In this document: one piece after another, positions 42,720 to 50,796 of the stretch
Layout of the letters: every line of letters starts with the position of its first letter
How positions within the stretch are numbered: the first letter of the stretch is position 1
Source: CAVQCJ01 sp963711005
Lineage (GTDB): Bacteria; Actinomycetota; Actinomycetes; Prado026
Direction of reading: 5' to 3'
Length of the DNA stretch: 64,000 nt
Assembly (NCBI GenBank): GCA_963711005.1
Contig: CAVQCJ010000004.1
Coordinates: 434,001-498,000 of the forward strand
Program-made: the position numbers and the translations under genes
The notes under the pieces: model-generated
What the model saw: the letters and a program-made list of their open reading frames with translations, nothing else
Database searches by the model: none
Told to the model about the DNA's origin: nothing

Positions 42720-42893
42720 GTGGCCGTCCCCAAACGGAAGACCTCGCGCAGCAACACCCGGCACCGCCGGTCGGCGTGGAAGACCACCGCGCCCGCGCTG
42801 TCGACCTGCGACCGTTGCAAGCAGCCGAAGCTCCAGCACATCGCCTGCCCGACCTGCGGCACGTACAACAAGAGGCAGGTCCTCTCCGTCTGA
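42720..42893 (+). CDS. rpmF: 50S ribosomal protein L32
   Basis: A 57-residue ribosomal protein encoded directly after the DUF177 gene, with a 3-base gap. It begins VAVPKRKTSRSNTRHRRS, the classic L32 start, and has a four-cysteine zinc ribbon (TCDRCKQPK and ACPTCGTY). The start is GTG 42720. The pair DUF177-rpmF is conserved across bacteria. Confidence 0.97.
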   Translation: MAVPKRKTSRSNTRHRRSAWKTTAPALSTCDRCKQPKLQHIACPTCGTYNKRQVLSV

Positions 42894-43020
42894 CCGGCCC
42901 CCTGGGGTCGTGGTCGACGCCGCACCCGCTGGGGGTGGCGTCCACCTCGTTCCTGTGGGACCGCACACGTGCCCGCCCGACCGGTGCTGCCGGCGGGCCG
43001 CCTGCCGTGGAGGTTCACCA

Positions 43021-43716
43021 GTGATCGACGAACATCCGTACGCCACGCTGTCCGAGCGGCTGGGGTGCAACGTCGAGCCCGGGCTGCTGCAACGGGCTCT
43101 GACGCACCGGTCCTACGCGTACGAGAACGGCGGCCTGCCGACCAACGAACGCCTCGAGTTCCTCGGCGACGCGGTGCTGGGCCTGGTGGTGACCGACACG
43201 CTGTACCGACTCCACCCCGACCTGCCCGAGGGGCAGCTGGCGAAGCTGCGCTCGGCCGTGGTCAACGCCAAGGCGCTGGCCGACGTCGGTCGCGACCTCG
43301 GGCTCGGGGAGTTCCTGCGGCTGGGCCGGGGGGAGGAGTCCACCGGCGGGCGCAACAAGGGGTCGATCCTGGCCGACACCGTGGAGGCCGTGCTCGGCGC
43401 GGTGTACGTCGACCTGGGCCTGTCCGCGAGCGAGGTGCTGGTGCACCGGTTGTTCGACCCGGTCATCGACTCCGCGGCCGGGCTGGGGGCCGGGCTGGAC
43501 TGGAAGACGTCTCTCCAGGAGCTGACGGCCAACGACGGGCTCGGCGTCCCCGAGTACCAGATCTGGGACGAGGGTCCCGACCACGAGAAGTTCTTCACCG
43601 CCATCGTCCGCGTGGCCGGCGAGGACCGGGGCTCCGGCACGGGGCGCAGCAAGAAGGAAGCCGAGCAGGAGGCCGCGTCGGCCGCGTGGCACACGCTGCG
43701 CGCCGCCCGCGGCTGA
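43021..43716 (+). CDS. rnc: Ribonuclease III
   Basis: Cuts double-stranded RNA in rRNA and mRNA maturation. The protein has 231 residues. The catalytic signature is NERLEFLGDAVLGLVV, with the second acidic site in DTVEAVLGAVYVD. The C-terminal dsRNA-binding domain starts at about 160 (DWKTSLQELTAN to KKEAEQEAASAAW). The GTG at 43021 follows GGAGGTT; a start 111 bases upstream adds an unconserved segment. mutM follows after 16 bases. Confidence 0.97.
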   Translation: MIDEHPYATLSERLGCNVEPGLLQRALTHRSYAYENGGLPTNERLEFLGDAVLGLVVTDTLYRLHPDLPEGQLAKLRSAVVNAKALADVGRDLGLGEFLRLGRGEESTGGRNKGSILADTVEAVLGAVYVDLGLSASEVLVHRLFDPVIDSAAGLGAGLDWKTSLQELTANDGLGVPEYQIWDEGPDHEKFFTAIVRVAGEDRGSGTGRSKKEAEQEAASAAWHTLRAARG

Positions 43717-43732
43717 CGCGGCGTCTGACGTC

Positions 43733-44587
43733 ATGCCCGAGCTGCCCGAGGTCGAGGTGGTGCGCCGCGGTCTGCAGCGCTGGGTCGTCGGTCGCACCGT
43801 CCGGGACGTCCAGGTAAGGCACCCGCGCGCGGTCCGCCGGCACGTCCCGGGCGCCGCGGACTTCGCCGGCCGGCTGGCCGGCCGCCGCGTGCTGGGCACC
43901 GACCGGCGCGGGAAGTACCTGTGGCTGCCGCTGGACTCCGGTGAGGCGCTGCTCGCCCACCTGGGGATGTCGGGCCAGCTGCTCGTGCAGCCGTCCGGGG
44001 CGCCGGACGAGGTGCACCTGCGGGTCCGGCTCACGCTGGACGACGGCCACGACCTGAGGTTCGTCGACCAGCGCACCTTCGGCGGCCTCTCCGTCGAGCG
44101 CACGGACGGCGGCGGTGTGCCCGCTCCGGTCGCGCACATCGCCAGGGACCCGCTCGACCCGCAGTTCGACGACGCCGCGTTCGCGGTCGCGGTGCGGCAC
44201 CGGCGCACCGGCGTCAAGCGCGCGCTGCTGGACCAGTCGCTGGTCTCCGGGGTCGGCAACATCTACGCCGACGAGGCGCTGTGGCGCTCCCGGCTGCACT
44301 ACGCCAGGGCCACGGACACCTTGCGCCGTCCCGAGATCGACCGGCTGCTGGGCCACGTCCGCGCGGTGCTGGACGAGGCGCTCGCCGACGGCGGCACGTC
44401 GTTCGACTCGCTGTACGTCGACGTGAACGGGCGCAGCGGCTACTTCGACCGGTCGCTGGACGCGTACGGGCAGGAGGGGCGCCCGTGCGCGCGCTGCGGT
44501 ACCCCGATCCGCCGCGACCCGTTCATGAACCGCTCGTCGTTCACCTGCCCGCGCTGCCAGCCGAGACCGCGCCACGGCCGCTGGTGA
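43733..44587 (+). CDS. mutM: Formamidopyrimidine-DNA glycosylase
   Basis: Excises 8-oxoguanine and FaPy lesions and cuts the abasic site. The protein has 284 residues. The required N terminus MPELPEVEVVRRGL gives catalytic Pro2 and Glu3 after Met removal. The helix-two-turn-helix is present in GVGNIYADEALWR. The zinc finger CARCGTPI to CPRCQPRPRH closes the protein. The ATG at 43733 is unambiguous. It completes the rnc-mutM pair found in many actinomycetes. Confidence 0.97.
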   Translation: MPELPEVEVVRRGLQRWVVGRTVRDVQVRHPRAVRRHVPGAADFAGRLAGRRVLGTDRRGKYLWLPLDSGEALLAHLGMSGQLLVQPSGAPDEVHLRVRLTLDDGHDLRFVDQRTFGGLSVERTDGGGVPAPVAHIARDPLDPQFDDAAFAVAVRHRRTGVKRALLDQSLVSGVGNIYADEALWRSRLHYARATDTLRRPEIDRLLGHVRAVLDEALADGGTSFDSLYVDVNGRSGYFDRSLDAYGQEGRPCARCGTPIRRDPFMNRSSFTCPRCQPRPRHGRW

Positions 44588-44624
44588 GTGCGCGCCGCGT
44601 CGCCGGTCGCGCGCTCCTTCGACG

Positions 44625-44816
44625 TCAGCGGCGCGCGGCCTCGGCGGCGACCTCGGCGGAGACAGTGCCGTCGGCGCGCGCCGGCGTCCAGGCCTCGGTG
44701 CGCACCCACTCGGACCGGCACGCCGAGCACCGGAACAGCGCCAGCCCGTCGCGCTGGCCCCCGGTCGCGGACCAGTCGCAGACCAGCTGGCACGGGTTGG
44801 CGGCGAGGACGGTCAC
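44625..44816 (-). CDS. Small cysteine-pair (zinc-ribbon-like) protein
   Basis: A 63-residue protein with VTVLAANPCQLVCDWSA near the start and FRCSACRSEWVRTEA in the middle, four cysteines in a ribbon-like layout. A small gene of this kind occurs near mutM and acyP in other actinomycetes, as I recall, but I cannot name a function. The start is GTG 44816. The gene is antisense to nothing important and divergent from acyP. The call depends on the cysteine pattern, so confidence is moderate. Confidence 0.5.
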   Translation of the reverse strand: MTVLAANPCQLVCDWSATGGQRDGLALFRCSACRSEWVRTEAWTPARADGTVSAEVAAEAARR

Positions 44817-44833
44817 CCACCCAGTCTGGCCGC

Positions 44834-44839
44834 TAGCCT
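44834..44839 (+). promoter_or_regulatory. Candidate -10 box (TAGCCT) for leaderless acyP
   Basis: TAGCCT lies eight bases before the acyP GTG at 44848. There is no ribosome-binding site there. Confidence 0.45.
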
Positions 44840-44847
44840 CGCCGGTC

Positions 44848-45120
44848 GTGGACGTAAGGCTGACCGTCTGGGTTCGCGGCCGGGTCCAGGGGGTGGGCTT
44901 CCGGTGGTGGGCCAGGGCGACGGCGCTCGACCTGGGTCTGTCGGGCTGGGCGGCCAACCTCGAGGACAGCCGCGTCGAGGTCGTGGCGGAGGGTCCGCGG
45001 GAGGCCTGCGAGCGGCTGCTCTCGGCGCTCGGGTCGGGCGCGGGCCCGGGCCGGGTCACCGGACTGACCGAGCGCTGGGGTGCCGCCCAGGGTGTACCGC
45101 CCGGGTTCGCCGAGCGATGA
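44848..45120 (+). CDS. acyP: Acylphosphatase
   Basis: Hydrolyses carboxyl-phosphate bonds such as acetyl or carbamoyl phosphate. The protein has 90 residues, typical for the family. The active-site Arg lies in VRGRVQGVGFRWWA and the catalytic Asn in GWAANLEDSRVEVVAEG. The GTG at 44848 is used. It lies upstream of smc, as in mycobacteria and streptomycetes. It is short for secondary domains and is intact. Confidence 0.93.
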   Translation: MDVRLTVWVRGRVQGVGFRWWARATALDLGLSGWAANLEDSRVEVVAEGPREACERLLSALGSGAGPGRVTGLTERWGAAQGVPPGFAER

Positions 45121-45347
45121 GCCTGACCCGTTCGAGTGACCGGCTGCGCGGCGGTGTTGACCGTTTCGTGACCTGGTGCCACCCTGGCCTGAGTACGTGG
45201 GACAGTTCCTCCCGCTGTCCCGAGTCGCCTCCGGGCGACATGCTCCACCCGCTGTCCCTCAGCCGCCGGAGCCTTGGCTCTGCGCGCGCCCCTCATGACC
45301 AGCCCTGTGTGCCGGAAACCGGCACCGTGACCCGGTAAGGACCCTCG

Positions 45348-45542
45348 ATGGCGAAGGCCCTGCTCGGATACCTCGGCGGCCCGGACCCCGTTGTCCTCGC
45401 CGAGATCGCGCGGCTCCGCGGCCGCGTACGCGACCTCGAGGCCGAGGTCGACCGGCTCCACGCCGTGAACGACGCACTCACCGCGGTGCTCGCCGAGGAC
45501 CAGGTCCTCTCGGTCAGCGACCGCGAGCCCGTCCTCACCTAG
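45348..45542 (+). CDS. Small coiled-coil protein upstream of smc
   Basis: A 64-residue protein, MAKALLGYLGGPDPVVLAEI followed by a heptad-like segment (LRGRVRDLEAEVDRLHAVND). I recall a similar small open frame with the same MAKALLGY start before smc in Streptomyces, which supports a real gene. The ATG at 45348 follows AAGGA. The function is unknown. The long 227-base space before it holds no gene that I can see. Confidence 0.65.
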   Translation: MAKALLGYLGGPDPVVLAEIARLRGRVRDLEAEVDRLHAVNDALTAVLAEDQVLSVSDREPVLT

Positions 45543-45552
45543 ACACCGGACG

Positions 45553-45612
45553 AGCCCGGCCCCCCGCGCGCGCCGCCCGCCCCCCTCACGGGCCCGCGCG
45601 GGCCGGGCTTTC
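45553..45612 (+). terminator. GC-rich terminator before smc
   Basis: AGCCCGGCCC (45553-45562) pairs with GGGCCGGGCT (45600-45609), 10 bp, with further GC pairs inside, and is followed by TTT. It closes the acyP/coiled-coil unit before the smc promoter (TAGTCT at 45650-45655). Confidence 0.6.
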
Positions 45613-45730
45613 CGGGCGCGGCGGGTCCAGCCCACGCGTACCGCCCGGTAGTCTGGCGGCGGTCTTCCCCGACCCCCGCCCCGTCGCGTCGACCCTGCGT
45701 CCGACGGCTACCCGCAGGAGCGCCTCCACC

Positions 45731-48700
45731 GTGCACCTGAAGAGCCTGACCCTGCGCGGCTTCAAGTCCTTCGCCTCGTCCACGACCCTGCGCTTCGAGC
45801 CGGGGATCACGTGCGTCGTCGGGCCGAACGGCTCCGGCAAGTCCAACGTCGTGGACGCGCTGGCCTGGGTCATGGGCGAGCAGGGTGCCAAGAGCCTGCG
45901 CGGCGGCAAGATGGAGGACGTCATCTTCGCCGGCACGTCGGGGCGGCCACCGCTGGGCCGGGCCGAGGTCCTGCTCACCATCGACAACAGCGACGGGCAG
46001 CTGCCCATCGACTACGCCGAGGTCACTCTCTCGCGGATCATGTTCCGCAACGGCGGCTCCGAGTACGCGATCAACGGCGAGTCGTGCCGTCTGCTGGACG
46101 TGCAGGAGCTCTTGTCCGACTCCGGCATCGGCCGCGAGATGCACGTGATCGTCGGCCAGGGGCAGCTGGACCAGATCCTGTCCGCCACCCCGGAGGACCG
46201 GCGCGGGTTCATCGAGGAGGCCGCGGGGGTCCTCAAGCACCGCAAGCGCAAAGAGAAGGCGCTGCGCAAGCTCGAGGCGATGCAGGCGAACATGACCCGC
46301 GTCTCGGACCTGACCGCCGAGCTCCGCCGCCAGCTCAAGCCGCTCGGCAAGCAGGCCGAGGTGGCCCGGCGGGCCAGCGTCGTGCAGGCCGACCTGCGCG
46401 ACGCCCGGCTGCGGCTGATGGCCGACGACCTGCTCGTGCTGCGGACCGCGCTGGAGCAGGAGGTCGCGGACGAGACGGCCCTGCGCGAGCGCAGGGCGCA
46501 GGTCGAGGCGGCGCTCGCGGCGGCGCAGGCCCGCGAGGCTGAGCTGGAGGCCGCTGCGGCCGAGCGGGCGCCGGCCGTGGCCAGGGCGCAGGAGGTCTGG
46601 TACCGGCTCAACGGTGTGCGGGAGCGGCTGCGCGGCACCGCGGGGATGGCCGACCAGCGGCTGCGGATCCTGGCCACCGAGCCCGAGGACGACCGGCCGG
46701 GCAGCGACCCGGTCGAGCTGGACGCCGCCGCGGCACGGGTGCGCTCCGAGGAGGCCGCGCTGGTCGCCGAGGTCGAGCAGGACCGGGACCGGCTCGCCGC
46801 TGCGGTGGCTGCCCGCGCCGCCGCCGAGGACGAGCTCGTCGCCGAGGAGCGGCGTGTGGCCTCGGCCGAGCGCGCCCACGCCGATCGGCGCGAGGGTCTG
46901 GCCCGGCTCGTCGGCCAGGTGGGCGCGGCCCGGACCCGGCTGGAGACCCGCGAGGCCGAGATCGGCCGGCTGGCCACTGCCCTGGACGAAGCCCGCGAGC
47001 GGGCCCGGGTGGCGCACGAGGAGTTCGTCGCCCTGGAGTCGCGGGTCGCCGGCCTGGACGAGGGCGAGATCGGCCTCGACACCGAGCACGAACAGGCGGC
47101 CGCCGCGTACGAGGCGGCGCAGGGGCAGGTCGTCCAGCTGCGCCAGGAGGAGCGCGAGGCGGAGCGCGACCGGGCCGCCCTCACCGCTCGGAAGGAGGCG
47201 CTCGAGCTCAGCCTCGCCCGCAAGGACGGCTCGGCCGCGCTGCTGGCGGCCGGCGACCGGCTCAGCGGCGTCCTCGGTTCCGTGGCTGCGCTGGTCACGG
47301 TCCGGCCGGGGTACGAGGCGGCGCTCGCGGCTGCCCTGGGAACAGCGGCCGACGCGGTCGCGGTGGACGGGCTGGACGCCGCCGTCGGGGCGCTGCGGCT
47401 GCTCAAGGACGACGACGCCGGACAGGCACCGCTGCTCGTCGGGAGCGCCGCCGGGACGGTCCCGGCGGCCCTGGCCGGACTCCCGGCCGCCGCAGTCGCC
47501 GCGGCGGACCTGGTCCAGGCGCCCACGCACGTCGCGGCAGCGGTGCGGCGGGTACTGGCCTCGACCGTCGTGGTGGACGACCTGCGGGCGGCCCGCGACG
47601 TGCTCCGGTCTCGTCCCGAGCTCACGGTGGTGACCAGGGACGGCGACGTGCTGTCGGCCGGGTTCGCGCAGGGCGGCTCGTCGTCGGCCCCGTCGCTGCT
47701 CGAGGTGCGCGCCGCCGTCGACGAGGCGGAGGTCCGGCTGGAGTCCGCCGCGCACCGGGCCGAGCGGGTGCGGTTCGAGCTGGCGGCGGCGATCCAGCAA
47801 CGGCAGGAGGCGTCCGACCGGTGCGAGGCCGCGCTCGCGCGGCTGCACGAGTCCGACGCTCGGCTCGCCGCGGTGGCCGAGCAGCTCGGCCAGCTGGGGG
47901 CGGCCGCGCGGGCCGCGACCGGCGAGGCCGACCGGCTGCAGACTGCCCTCACCGCCGCCAACGAAGCCGTGCGGGCCGACCGCGACGCCGTGGACGAGCT
48001 GCAGGAGCGCCTGGACGAGGCCGAGCAGGTTCCGTCCGAGGTCGCGCCGGCAGCCGACCGTCGCGACGCGCTCGCGGTCGCGGCGTCGACAGCGCGGCAG
48101 GCCGAGGTCGAGGTCCGACTCACCGTGCGTACGGGTGAGGAGCGAGCCCGCGCGCTGGCCGGTCGCGCGGAGGCGCTGGAACGGTCGGCCGCCGAGGAGC
48201 GCGCGGCGCGCGAGCGCGCCGTCGAGCGGCGCGAGCGGCGGGTTCGCGAGCTGGCGGTGGCCGGGGCCGTGTCCCGGGCCGTCGTGGTCTCGCTGGCGCG
48301 GCTGGAGCTGTCGCTGCAGGCCGCGGCGTCCGAGCGCACGGCCGCCGAGGACGAGCGGACGGCGGCCGACGGCGAGCTGGCCGGAGTCCGGGCCAGGGCC
48401 CGCGAGATGGCCGCCGAGCTGGACTCGCTCACCGACTCGGTGCACCGCGACGAGATGGCCAGGACCGAGCAGCGGCTGCGGATCGAGACGCTCGAGGCGA
48501 AGGCCATCGAGGAGCTCGGCGTCGACCCGGAGACGCTGCTGGACGAGTACGGCCCGGACCAGCTGGTCCCGCCGTCGCTGCCGGAGCCGGATGCAGACCC
48601 GGACGCGTCGCCGGCCGACCCCGTGCCGTACGTGCGCATCGAGCAGGAGAAGCGGGCCCGCAGCGCCGAGCGCGCGCTCGCCCTGCTCGGCAGGGTGAAC

Positions 48701-49294
48701 CCGTTGGCACTGGAGGAGTTCTCCGCGCTGGAGGAGCGGCACCAGTTCCTCACCGAGCAGCTCGAGGACCTGAAGAAGACCCGCCGCGACCTGCTCGACA
48801 TCGTCCGCGAGGTCGACGAGCGGGTCGAGCAGGTGTTCACGGCGGCCTACCACGACACTGCGCGCGAGTTCGAGGCCGTCTTCGCGCGCCTGTTCCCCGG
48901 TGGCGAGGGCCGGCTGGTGCTCACCGACCCCGACGACATGCTCACGACCGGGATCGAGGTCGAGGCGCGCCCGCCCGGCAAGAAGGTCAAGCGGCTGTCG
49001 CTGCTGTCGGGCGGCGAGCGCTCGCTGGTCGCGGTCGCTCTGCTGGTCGCGATCTTCAAGGCCCGGCCGAGCCCCTTCTACGTCATGGACGAGGTCGAGG
49101 CCGCGCTCGACGACACCAACCTCGGCCGGCTGCTGACGCTGTTCGAGGAGCTGCGCGAGTCCAGCCAGCTCATCGTGATCACGCACCAGAAGACGACCAT
49201 GGAGGTCGCCGACGCCCTGTACGGCGTCACCATGCGCGGCGACGGCGTCACCAGCGTGATCAGCCAGCGGCTGCGCGAGGAACAGCCCGCGTGA
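45731..49294 (+). CDS. smc: Chromosome segregation protein SMC
   Basis: A 1187-residue SMC ATPase that forms, with ScpA and ScpB, the bacterial condensin. Walker A is GPNGSGKSNVVDALAW near the N terminus. Two long coiled coils flank a hinge domain at about 500-650 (GSVAALVTVRPGYEAALAAA). The C-terminal head has the signature LLSGGERSLVAVALLVAIF and Walker B FYVMDEVEAALDD. The start GTG 45731 gives the usual HLKSLTLRGFKSFA. ScpA/ScpB are not in the window. ftsY follows after 30 bases. Confidence 0.98.
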   Translation: MHLKSLTLRGFKSFASSTTLRFEPGITCVVGPNGSGKSNVVDALAWVMGEQGAKSLRGGKMEDVIFAGTSGRPPLGRAEVLLTIDNSDGQLPIDYAEVTLSRIMFRNGGSEYAINGESCRLLDVQELLSDSGIGREMHVIVGQGQLDQILSATPEDRRGFIEEAAGVLKHRKRKEKALRKLEAMQANMTRVSDLTAELRRQLKPLGKQAEVARRASVVQADLRDARLRLMADDLLVLRTALEQEVADETALRERRAQVEAALAAAQAREAELEAAAAERAPAVARAQEVWYRLNGVRERLRGTAGMADQRLRILATEPEDDRPGSDPVELDAAAARVRSEEAALVAEVEQDRDRLAAAVAARAAAEDELVAEERRVASAERAHADRREGLARLVGQVGAARTRLETREAEIGRLATALDEARERARVAHEEFVALESRVAGLDEGEIGLDTEHEQAAAAYEAAQGQVVQLRQEEREAERDRAALTARKEALELSLARKDGSAALLAAGDRLSGVLGSVAALVTVRPGYEAALAAALGTAADAVAVDGLDAAVGALRLLKDDDAGQAPLLVGSAAGTVPAALAGLPAAAVAAADLVQAPTHVAAAVRRVLASTVVVDDLRAARDVLRSRPELTVVTRDGDVLSAGFAQGGSSSAPSLLEVRAAVDEAEVRLESAAHRAERVRFELAAAIQQRQEASDRCEAALARLHESDARLAAVAEQLGQLGAAARAATGEADRLQTALTAANEAVRADRDAVDELQERLDEAEQVPSEVAPAADRRDALAVAASTARQAEVEVRLTVRTGEERARALAGRAEALERSAAEERAARERAVERRERRVRELAVAGAVSRAVVVSLARLELSLQAAASERTAAEDERTAADGELAGVRARAREMAAELDSLTDSVHRDEMARTEQRLRIETLEAKAIEELGVDPETLLDEYGPDQLVPPSLPEPDADPDASPADPVPYVRIEQEKRARSAERALALLGRVNPLALEEFSALEERHQFLTEQLEDLKKTRRDLLDIVREVDERVEQVFTAAYHDTAREFEAVFARLFPGGEGRLVLTDPDDMLTTGIEVEARPPGKKVKRLSLLSGGERSLVAVALLVAIFKARPSPFYVMDEVEAALDDTNLGRLLTLFEELRESSQLIVITHQKTTMEVADALYGVTMRGDGVTSVISQRLREEQPA

Positions 49295-49324
49295 GCTCGG
49301 CTCGGTGACTGGCAGACTCGCGCC

Positions 49325-50431
49325 GTGAGCGCCACCGTCCTGATCGCCGTCGTCGTGCTGGCCCTGCTCCTCGTCGGCGGGGTCGCGCTGGTCGGTCGCC
49401 GCCGCGCTCGGCCGCCGGTCGCCCCACCTGGGCCCGCCCCGCGGCCCACGGGCACCCAGGTCGCCGCTGCCGCCCCGGAAGCCGCCGTCGAGGCGGTCGA
49501 GGAGACGCCCGAGCCGGCAGCCGGACGGTTCGCGCGGCTGCGCGGGCGGCTGGCCCGGTCCCGCACCACTCTGGGCTCCGGCCTGGTCCAGCTGCTCTCG
49601 CGCGACAGCGTCGACGCGGCGACCTGGGACGAGGTCGAGGAGACCCTGCTCCTGTCCGACCTCGGCGTCGGCCCCACCAACGAGCTGCTGGGCCGGCTGC
49701 GCGAGCAGATGCGGACGCAGGGACCCGGCGATCCCGGCCGCGTCCAGGCCCTGCTGCGGGCGGAGCTGGTCGCGCTCGTCGACCCGGCGCTGGACCGGTC
49801 CCTGGCCCTGACCGGCGCGCCCGGAGTACCGGCGGTGGTGCTCGTCGTCGGTGTCAACGGGACCGGCAAGACCACCACCACCGGCAAGCTCGCGCGCGTG
49901 ATCGTGGCGGACGGGCAGACCGTCCTGCTCGGCGCCGCCGACACGTTCCGCGCCGCCGCTGCCGAACAGCTGCAGACCTGGGGGGAGCGGGTCGGGGTGC
50001 GGACGGTGCGCGGCGCCGAGGGCGCCGACCCGGCCAGCGTCGCGTTCCAGGCGGTGCAGGCCGGGATCGACGGCGAGGTCGACGTCGTCCTCGTCGACAC
50101 TGCCGGACGGCTGCACACGAAGACCGGGCTGATGGACGAGCTCGGCAAGGTCAAGCGCGTGGTCGAGAAACAGGCGGCGGTCACCGAGGTGCTGCTGGTG
50201 CTGGACGCGACGACCGGTCAGAACGGGCTGCAGCAGGCTCGCGTGTTCGCCGAGGTCGTCGACGTCACCGGGATCGTGCTGACCAAGCTGGACGGCACCG
50301 CGAAGGGCGGGATCGTCGTCGCGGTGCAACGCGAGCTGGGCGTTCCGGTCAAGCTCGTCGGGCTCGGCGAGGGCGTGGACGACCTCGCGCCCTTCGACCC
50401 CGAGGCGTTCGTCGACGCCCTGCTCGACTAG
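49325..50431 (+). CDS. ftsY: Signal recognition particle receptor FtsY
   Basis: GTPase that docks the SRP-ribosome complex at the Sec translocon. The protein has 368 residues. An N-terminal hydrophobic stretch (VLIAVVVLALLLVGGVALVG) anchors it, which is typical of actinobacterial FtsY. The NG domain has G1 GVNGTGKTTTTGKLA, DTAGRLHT and TKLDGTAKGGI. The start GTG 49325 has CAGACT six bases before it. Its last four bases overlap the end of the convergent small gene. Confidence 0.97.
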   Translation: MSATVLIAVVVLALLLVGGVALVGRRRARPPVAPPGPAPRPTGTQVAAAAPEAAVEAVEETPEPAAGRFARLRGRLARSRTTLGSGLVQLLSRDSVDAATWDEVEETLLLSDLGVGPTNELLGRLREQMRTQGPGDPGRVQALLRAELVALVDPALDRSLALTGAPGVPAVVLVVGVNGTGKTTTTGKLARVIVADGQTVLLGAADTFRAAAAEQLQTWGERVGVRTVRGAEGADPASVAFQAVQAGIDGEVDVVLVDTAGRLHTKTGLMDELGKVKRVVEKQAAVTEVLLVLDATTGQNGLQQARVFAEVVDVTGIVLTKLDGTAKGGIVVAVQRELGVPVKLVGLGEGVDDLAPFDPEAFVDALLD

Positions 50432-50784
50432 CGCCCCGGAGCCGGGACCTCACGGGTGACGATGGCGTCGACCATGGACCACACGGCGCTCCAGCGCGAG
50501 TCGTAGCCCGGCGCCTGGCGTTCGGCTCTGGCCCTGGCGTGCGCCGACCCGATGTCCTTGAAGAACCTGGCCGTCTCGGCCGTCGTCAGCTCCTGCGTCG
50601 GACGTTCGAAGCTGTCGCTGGAGAACGCGTCGGAGTACGAGGCCAGGAACAGGTCGTCCCGGTGCTCGTGCAGGTAGTCGTCGATCGACTCGCGAGCGTC
50701 GGCCTCCGCCGCGTCGTCCTCGGCGGCCAGGTCGACCAGCATGAAGACGATGTCCTGCGTGCGGGCGGACTCGTGTGCAGCCAT
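50428..50784 (-). CDS. Hypothetical protein, 118 residues
   Basis: A soluble, acidic, helix-rich protein (MAAHESARTQDIVFMLVDLA start; many Asp/Glu between 20 and 50; then FSSDSFERPTQELTTAETARF). No signal peptide, membrane segment or cysteine. I do not recognise the family. It follows the membrane protein gene on the minus strand after 12 bases, so the two probably form an operon. The final four bases overlap the end of ftsY. Confidence 0.65.
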   Translation of the reverse strand: MAAHESARTQDIVFMLVDLAAEDDAAEADARESIDDYLHEHRDDLFLASYSDAFSSDSFERPTQELTTAETARFFKDIGSAHARARAERQAPGYDSRWSAVWSMVDAIVTREVPAPGR

Positions 50785-50796
50785 GGCGCATCCTAG

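Noticed and set aside
45539..50329. A minus-strand open frame of 1596 codons opposite smc and ftsY
   Set aside because: Same cause: it mirrors two clear plus-strand genes and shows low-complexity Arg/Gly/His sequence.
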